NCBI GenBank assembly: GCA_937896065.1
Contig: CALBLI010000005.1
Location: 1-18,360 of the forward strand
Source of the DNA: an uncultured Caryophanales bacterium
Lineage (GTDB): Bacteria; Bacillota_I; Bacilli_A; RFN20; CAG-288
DNA: 18,360 nucleotides
Direction: 5' to 3'
Below are positions 13,942 to 18,360 of the stretch, piece after piece (the first letter of the stretch is position 1; every line of letters starts with the position of its first letter). The notes beneath the pieces are model-generated. The model was given only the letters and a program-made list of their open reading frames with translations, was not told the DNA's origin and did no database searches. The position numbers were made by a program, and so were the translations under genes.

Positions 13942-15921
13942 TTAAGAAAGTAAAGGTTTTTTATCAGTATCTAGCCATTTTAAATATTCATAATTTTCTT
14001 TATCATCTAAATTAGCAAGTATCTCATTTGCATCATTTTTACTAGCTTCAAATACTTTATAATCATCAACAAAGTTGCAGACAAATAGTTCACTTTTACC
14101 TGATTGTTGTTCACCTTCATATGAACCTGTCCCTCGCATTTTCAAATCGTATTCTGATATTTTCATACCATCGGTATTTTTAGCTAAAAATTCAAGCTTT
14201 TCTTTTGCTTTCTTATCATTTTTATCATAAATAAGTAAAGCTAGAGCAAACTGTCCGTTTCTTCCAATTCTACCACGCAATTGATGAAGAGAAGATAAAC
14301 CAAAATAATTAGCATCGTAAACAATAAGAAGTCCAGCGTCTTTTACATCGACTCCAACTTCAATAACAGTTGTTGAAACAAGTATCTTTTTTGCACCAGT
14401 TGCAAATTCTTTAAATATTTTATCTCGTTCTTCTTTTTTTATGCGGCCATTTAATAAAGCAACATTCTCTTTACCATATCTTAAAACATATTCATTATAA
14501 ACTTCTTCAGTTGACTTAGTGTCTTTATCATTTTCATCAATTTTAGGAACAACTACAAATACTTGTCTATTTTTTAAAAGGCATTGTTTTATAGCTTTAT
14601 CAATTATTGGATCAGCTGAATTTACAACCTTTGTTTCAACTTTTCGATCACCAAAAGGTAATTCGCTTATTGTTGAAACATCTAAATCAGCATTTATTAT
14701 CATTGATAAAGTACGTGGAATCGGTGTAGCTGACATCATAAGCAAATCACTTGTTGTTGACTTATTTAATAATGATTCACGCTGCTTGACTCCAAATAAT
14801 TGCTGTTCATCAATAATAGTAAGACCTAAATCTTTAAAAACAGTATCTTTACTTAGTGCTGCATGTGTTGATATTAAAATATCAATATCTCCTTTATTTA
14901 ATTTAGAAAGGGTTTCTCTTTTTTCTTTAAGTGACATATTCCCAACAAGCAGTGCAATATTAATATCGACATTTTTAAATACTTTCAAGGCATTATTATA
15001 ATGTTGAATAGCAAGTTCAAAAGTAGGTGAGAGCAACACTCCTTGTTTATTTCTTAAATAATTTGCGTATAAACAAATGAAAGCAACAAGTGTTTTTCCA
15101 GAACCAACATCACCTTGTAAAAGACGATACATAACTTTTTCTTTTTCTAAATCTAAAACAATATCATGAACCGCTTCTTTTTGGGAAGAAGTCAGTTTAT
15201 ATGGTAAAGTCATCACAAAATTATTAACTTTTTTCTTATCAATAGGAAGTGTCTGTTTTTTTCTTTTTTCACTTTCCTTTCTTAAAAGTAAGGATTTGAT
15301 TGAATAAGATAATGCTTCCTCATATTTAAAAACCCGAAGGCCTATATTTAGTTCTTCTTTATTTTTAGGAAAGTGAATGATTCTAAAAGCTTCATATTCA
15401 TCAAGAAGATTATATTTTTTTTGATATCTTAAAGGAACTTTTGAATATACTGCACTTTTTAAACTGATATTAGTAAGTATTTTCTTTAAATAACTAACAA
15501 AATAAGAATGAGTCACACCGCGTGGAAGGTTATAACAAGGTTTGATCTCACTCATCGCATAATAAGAATCCAAATTAATGATAGTTGATACTGAAAAAAC
15601 TTTCCTTGTTTCTGAATAATAAACAACAATCAATTTTTCACTATTACTTTTTAAAATAGTCGCATAAAAAGGTTGATTGATGATAATACATGGAATCATC
15701 TTACCTGAAAAAGTAGTGAAATTGAATCTGATTATTGATATTTTATATTTACCAAGTGATCTAAGATTTGAAATAGTTCCTTTCAAAACATATCTTTGAT
15801 AATCAACGTATGGATATATTAGTGGTGTCTCTTTTAAATCTTCATATCTAGATGGAAAATGCCTCAAAACATCTTCGTAGTTTGAGGCATTGAGTAAAGT
15901 ATATAATTCTCTTTCAGTCAT
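13942..15921 (-). CDS. recG: ATP-dependent DNA helicase RecG
   Basis: A 659-aa branch-migrating helicase that remodels stalled forks and Holliday junctions. N-terminal wedge/OB domain about 1-180. Helicase core: Walker A GDVGSGKT (270-277), motif II DEQQ (371-374; usually DEQH), SATPIPRT (397-404), STTVIEVGVDV (516-526) and QLRGRIGRNGQ (547-557). Then the TRG region DLKMRGTGSYEGEQQSG (592-608), where most RecG proteins have RGPGD. It is slightly shorter than the 680-690 aa common in Bacilli, mainly at the N-terminus. The ATG is three bases after the fakA stop, with only a weak GGTTGA upstream, so it is probably coupled. All motor motifs are intact and the gene is likely functional. Confidence 0.95.
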   Translation of the reverse strand: MTERELYTLLNASNYEDVLRHFPSRYEDLKETPLIYPYVDYQRYVLKGTISNLRSLGKYKISIIRFNFTTFSGKMIPCIIINQPFYATILKSNSEKLIVVYYSETRKVFSVSTIINLDSYYAMSEIKPCYNLPRGVTHSYFVSYLKKILTNISLKSAVYSKVPLRYQKKYNLLDEYEAFRIIHFPKNKEELNIGLRVFKYEEALSYSIKSLLLRKESEKRKKQTLPIDKKKVNNFVMTLPYKLTSSQKEAVHDIVLDLEKEKVMYRLLQGDVGSGKTLVAFICLYANYLRNKQGVLLSPTFELAIQHYNNALKVFKNVDINIALLVGNMSLKEKRETLSKLNKGDIDILISTHAALSKDTVFKDLGLTIIDEQQLFGVKQRESLLNKSTTSDLLMMSATPIPRTLSMIINADLDVSTISELPFGDRKVETKVVNSADPIIDKAIKQCLLKNRQVFVVVPKIDENDKDTKSTEEVYNEYVLRYGKENVALLNGRIKKEERDKIFKEFATGAKKILVSTTVIEVGVDVKDAGLLIVYDANYFGLSSLHQLRGRIGRNGQFALALLIYDKNDKKAKEKLEFLAKNTDGMKISEYDLKMRGTGSYEGEQQSGKSELFVCNFVDDYKVFEASKNDANEILANLDDKENYEYLKWLDTDKKPLLS

Positions 15922-15924
15922 TTA

Positions 15925-17679
15925 TTATTCAACCGAAACAAAGAAGGAATAAACAGGTTGCTTACCATCTAAAAGTTGAACATCATAGTTTGAACTATAT
16001 TTATCATTAACGCGATTATTGATTTCTTCTTTTTCTTCCGCAGTAACATCTTCACCACAGTATATAGTAATAAGATCTGATTTATCATCTAACATCTTAT
16101 CAAGAAGTGAGAATAAATTATCAATCTTGTTATCATCAACTGCGACAATTTTCTTATTGAGAATACTGATAAATTGTCCTTTTTTTACTTTGACGCCATC
16201 CATTGAAGTATCACGTACTGCATATGTTGTTTCACCTGATTTTGTAGCCTGATAAGCTTCTGTCATCGATGAGACATTGTCATCAATTGAATCATCTGGA
16301 TTAAAGACCATACAAGCTGAAATACCTTCAGTAATCATCTTGGTTGGAATAACCTTGACATTATAAACATCCTTCATGATTTCAGCAGCTTGATTACAAG
16401 CCATGATGATATTTCCATTATTTGGAAGCAAGATAACATTTTTGCAATCAATCTCTTTGATAGCATTGACAAAATCTTCAGTAGATGGATTCATAGTTTG
16501 TCCGCCAGAGACAATATAATCAACTTGGAGTTCATTAAATATTTCTTCAATACCTGAGCCAACAGCAACAGTGATTATCCCAATATTCTTTTTGATAGCT
16601 TTGGCTTTATTGATAGTTGGGGCTGCTGAAGTTTTAACTTCAATAGTACCAGCTTTAGCTTCAATACCTTTTTTACTTTTTTCATTTTGATCATCTAAAA
16701 GAAGTTCTTCATGTTGTTCAGACATATTATCAACTTTGATAGTTTTAAATTCACCAAATTGTTGAGCATAGGTTAAAATATCACCAGGTTTTAATGTATG
16801 AACATGTATTTTAACTAAGTCATCATTTCTTGAATAAACAATGGAGTTACCATGAGCTTCTAAAACAGCTTTGAATCTTTTTTCATTATATAATTTTTTA
16901 CCTGCTGGCAATTTATTTTGATCAGCTAAATTGAGTAAAAACTGAGTACAATAACCAAATTCTTTATGAGCAAACTTAGATTGAACATTACCAACCGTTT
17001 CATCAATTTTACCAGAAATATATGGAGCACTGGTCTCAGTGACTGATGCCATATCTTTTTCAACAATATCATTATGTAAAGCTCTAGCAAATCCCTCTAA
17101 AATTTTACATAAACCAGCTCCACCTGAATCAACAACACCAACTTCTTTTAAAACTGGGAGCAAATCAGGTGTTCTATCAAGTGATTTTAAAGCCTCAGCA
17201 TATAAAATATCCATACATTTATCAATTGGCATATTAGGTTTGACTTGATCATACAAAGCTTGACTAGCTTCTCTGATAACAGTTAAAATAGTACCTTCAA
17301 CAGGGGTTATAACACCACCATATGCAACAGTCTTTGCCATCATAAAAGCATCAGCAAAGCCGATTGAATCAATGCTGTCCTTGCCTTTAACAGAATTAGC
17401 AAATCCCTTAAAGATAGCAGAAAGAATAACGCCAGAGTTACCTCTTCCACTCATAAAAAGCCCTTCAGCAAAATCAGCAGCTACTTGTGAAATAGAAGAA
17501 TCAGTGACACTGAAAACTTTTTGAACACCGGAAGACATTGTCAAATTCATATTAGTACCAGTATCACCATCAGGAACTGGAAAAACATTTAAATTATCAA
17601 TCTCTGGATATGTATTATATAAATTATTAGCACCAGAGATAATCATTCTTTTAAAAAGGACACCATCTAACTTTAACAT
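15925..17679 (-). CDS. fakA: Fatty acid kinase catalytic subunit FakA (YloV, DhaL domain)
   Basis: A 584-aa kinase that, with a FakB fatty-acid carrier, phosphorylates fatty acids to acyl-phosphate for PlsX/PlsY. The N-terminal DhaL ATP domain (1-205) has the Mg-binding NVFPVPDGDTGTNM (31-44, D37 and D39) and MSGRGNSGVILSAI (76-89). The middle domain has C244 in FGYCTQF and H292/H294 in KIHVHTLKPGD, which match the reported zinc/active-site ligands of Staphylococcus aureus FakA. The C-terminal DegV-like part has SGGQTMNPSTEDF and LLPNNGNIIMACNQAAE. GAGGT (17686-17690) lies six bases before the ATG. It follows asp23 by 21 bases, the usual pairing. No fakB is in the window. Confidence 0.94.
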   Translation of the reverse strand: MLKLDGVLFKRMIISGANNLYNTYPEIDNLNVFPVPDGDTGTNMNLTMSSGVQKVFSVTDSSISQVAADFAEGLFMSGRGNSGVILSAIFKGFANSVKGKDSIDSIGFADAFMMAKTVAYGGVITPVEGTILTVIREASQALYDQVKPNMPIDKCMDILYAEALKSLDRTPDLLPVLKEVGVVDSGGAGLCKILEGFARALHNDIVEKDMASVTETSAPYISGKIDETVGNVQSKFAHKEFGYCTQFLLNLADQNKLPAGKKLYNEKRFKAVLEAHGNSIVYSRNDDLVKIHVHTLKPGDILTYAQQFGEFKTIKVDNMSEQHEELLLDDQNEKSKKGIEAKAGTIEVKTSAAPTINKAKAIKKNIGIITVAVGSGIEEIFNELQVDYIVSGGQTMNPSTEDFVNAIKEIDCKNVILLPNNGNIIMACNQAAEIMKDVYNVKVIPTKMITEGISACMVFNPDDSIDDNVSSMTEAYQATKSGETTYAVRDTSMDGVKVKKGQFISILNKKIVAVDDNKIDNLFSLLDKMLDDKSDLITIYCGEDVTAEEKEEINNRVNDKYSSNYDVQLLDGKQPVYSFFVSVE

Positions 17680-17700
17680 ATACTTACCTCATTTAATAAA

Positions 17701-18060
17701 TCATTTCAAATCGACAATAAAAACATTGACGGCTTGAATATCAATTTTATATTTACGCTTAAGTGAATATTTAACTTGTTTTTGAACTTCATAAACTACT
17801 TCGGCAATTTTAATATCTTTTGAACATACAACATATAAAGATAATTCATAACCTGCTTTACCTTTTTTTATAGAGACGCCTTTTGCAAAATCTTCTTTAT
17901 TTAAAAAGCTGAGAATTTTATTAGAATGTGAAGAAACACTCTTCTCATCCAATAGTCCAACAACACCATAAACAGAAGAAGCAGTAATCCCTGCACTTGT
18001 TGCAATATCGCTTGTTTTAACAGTGGTTTCAGCACTGATTTTATTTGTTTCTTTTTTCAT
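17701..18060 (-). CDS. yloU: Asp23/Gls24 family envelope stress protein (YloU)
   Basis: A 119-aa Asp23-family protein, soluble and without membrane segments. Family features: the start ISAETTVKTSDIATSAGITASSVYGVVGL (about 8-36), an extended middle, then the C-terminal helix-strand EVVYEVQKQVKYSLKRKYKIDIQAVNVFIVDL (about 87-118). In Bacillota this protein lies directly before fakA; its precise role is unclear, with cell-envelope association known for the Staphylococcus relative. AGAGG (18068-18072) lies seven bases before the ATG. The stop is TGA. First gene of asp23-fakA-recG. Confidence 0.92.
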   Translation of the reverse strand: MKKETNKISAETTVKTSDIATSAGITASSVYGVVGLLDEKSVSSHSNKILSFLNKEDFAKGVSIKKGKAGYELSLYVVCSKDIKIAEVVYEVQKQVKYSLKRKYKIDIQAVNVFIVDLK

Positions 18061-18325
18061 AAAATAGCCTCTATTTATTTTACCAATTTTTAACTATTCA
18101 TTCAATATAAAAAAATAAATATATTATAAAAATTCAATGTTTTTGTTTAATAAAGGTCAAAAAATTATTATTCAATCATGATAATATTTTTTAGGCTTTG
18201 AAATATTTATTAACATAAGCAAGTTACATTAATTTAAAACTATTTTATTTAATATGTTAAAAAATATATAAAATTTATATTTGTCAATCTTAAATATATT
18301 TATTTAAAAAGTACATTTTTTTCAT
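18061..18325. other. AT-rich non-coding region upstream of yloU
   Basis: About 265 bases of very AT-rich sequence with A- and T-tracts and no credible open frame on either strand. Apart from the promoter candidates near yloU, I see only a TTGACA on the minus strand (about 18283-18288) without a properly spaced -10. In Bacillus, rpmB lies divergently beyond this point; it is not within the window. Confidence 0.6.
18077..18105 (-). promoter_or_regulatory. Candidate promoter of yloU-fakA-recG
   Basis: On the minus strand TTGAAT (18100-18105) and TAAAAT (18077-18082, preceded by TGG) are 17 bases apart. The predicted start near 18070 would fall within the AGAGG ribosome site and leave a leader of only about ten bases, which counts against it. 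A TATAAT at about 18123-18128 is a second candidate without a clear -35. Confidence 0.35.
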
Positions 18326-18360
18326 AAAAAAAAGCGGCTATGAGCTATCATCCAAAGGAT
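18326..18360. terminator. Large hairpin cut by the window edge (probable terminator)
   Basis: Eight A (18326-18333) precede a GC-richer arm GCGGCTATGAGCTATCATCC (18334-18353), then AAA, then GGAT (18357-18360), which pairs with ATCC. The rest of the second arm would lie beyond the window. Read on the minus strand the A-run is a U-tract, so this looks like the terminator of a minus-strand gene ending just outside, or a bidirectional one. Only 4 bp of pairing are visible. Confidence 0.5.

Noticed and set aside
14519..15001. Plus-strand open frame of 160 codons inside recG
   Set aside because: It is fully antisense to intact RecG helicase motifs and Ser/Leu/Ile-rich as expected of a shadow frame, with no promoter or ribosome site.
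18334..18360. Start of a plus-strand gene (ATG at 18340) or a tRNA at the right edge
   Set aside because: No ribosome site precedes the ATG and no cloverleaf elements are visible; the hairpin reading explains the A-run and the ATCC/GGAT pairing.
1..18360. Mobile elements, CRISPR arrays, toxin-antitoxin pairs or phage genes
   Set aside because: No transposase, integrase, spaced direct repeats or paired small toxin-like genes were seen; all large frames are housekeeping or efflux genes.

Overview
The window comes from a low-GC Gram-positive bacterium (Bacillota). The DNA is very AT-rich and almost every gene has an AGGAGG-type ribosome binding site. The gene order asp23(yloU)-fakA-recG-plsX-rnc-ftsY-ylxM-ffh is the core order known from Bacillus. 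UGA is used as a stop by three confident genes (the MarR-type regulator, ylxM and asp23) and Trp is encoded by TGG, so the code is standard and not the Mycoplasma/Spiroplasma one. The short operons and missing operon members suggest a reduced genome, perhaps an Erysipelotrichia- or RF39-like relative of the Mollicutes. That placement is an inference and is not proven here.

Layout. Bases 1-2220 (+): a terminator from an upstream gene, then a PepV-type dipeptidase and trmB, which overlap and end at a bidirectional terminator. Bases 2236-2442 (-): a small two-helix membrane protein with its own strong promoter, whose -10 is covered by a palindrome. Bases 2505-6740 (-): a MarR-type regulator followed by the two halves of a heterodimeric ABC exporter, translationally coupled, with a palindromic operator over the regulator's promoter. 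Bases 6851-8837 (+): rpsP-khpA, a terminator, then rimM-trmD. Bases 8838-13459 (-): the tightly packed operon plsX-rnc-ftsY-(unknown 81-aa membrane protein)-ylxM-ffh. Bases 13460-13941: a gap with a leader hairpin and a possible gene remnant. Bases 13942-18060 (-): asp23-fakA-recG. Bases 18061-18360: an AT-rich upstream region ending in the first part of a large hairpin cut by the window edge.

How it works together. FakA makes acyl-phosphate from fatty acids and PlsX interconverts acyl-phosphate and acyl-ACP, so the right half holds phospholipid precursor genes. FtsY, Ffh and YlxM form the SRP targeting arm. RpsP, RimM, TrmD, TrmB, KhpA and RNase III serve ribosome and tRNA maturation. The MarR/ABC block looks like a drug- or stress-responsive efflux unit.

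Compared with the Bacillus order, fapR, fabD, fabG, acpP and smc are absent from their usual places, rplS does not follow trmD, and the rpsP-trmD block is inverted relative to ffh. No mobile element, CRISPR array, tRNA or rRNA gene was recognised. I do not see a clearly new multi-gene system. The best leads are the two unknown small membrane proteins, one in the SRP operon and one behind a palindrome-covered promoter, and the non-coding stretch before plsX.
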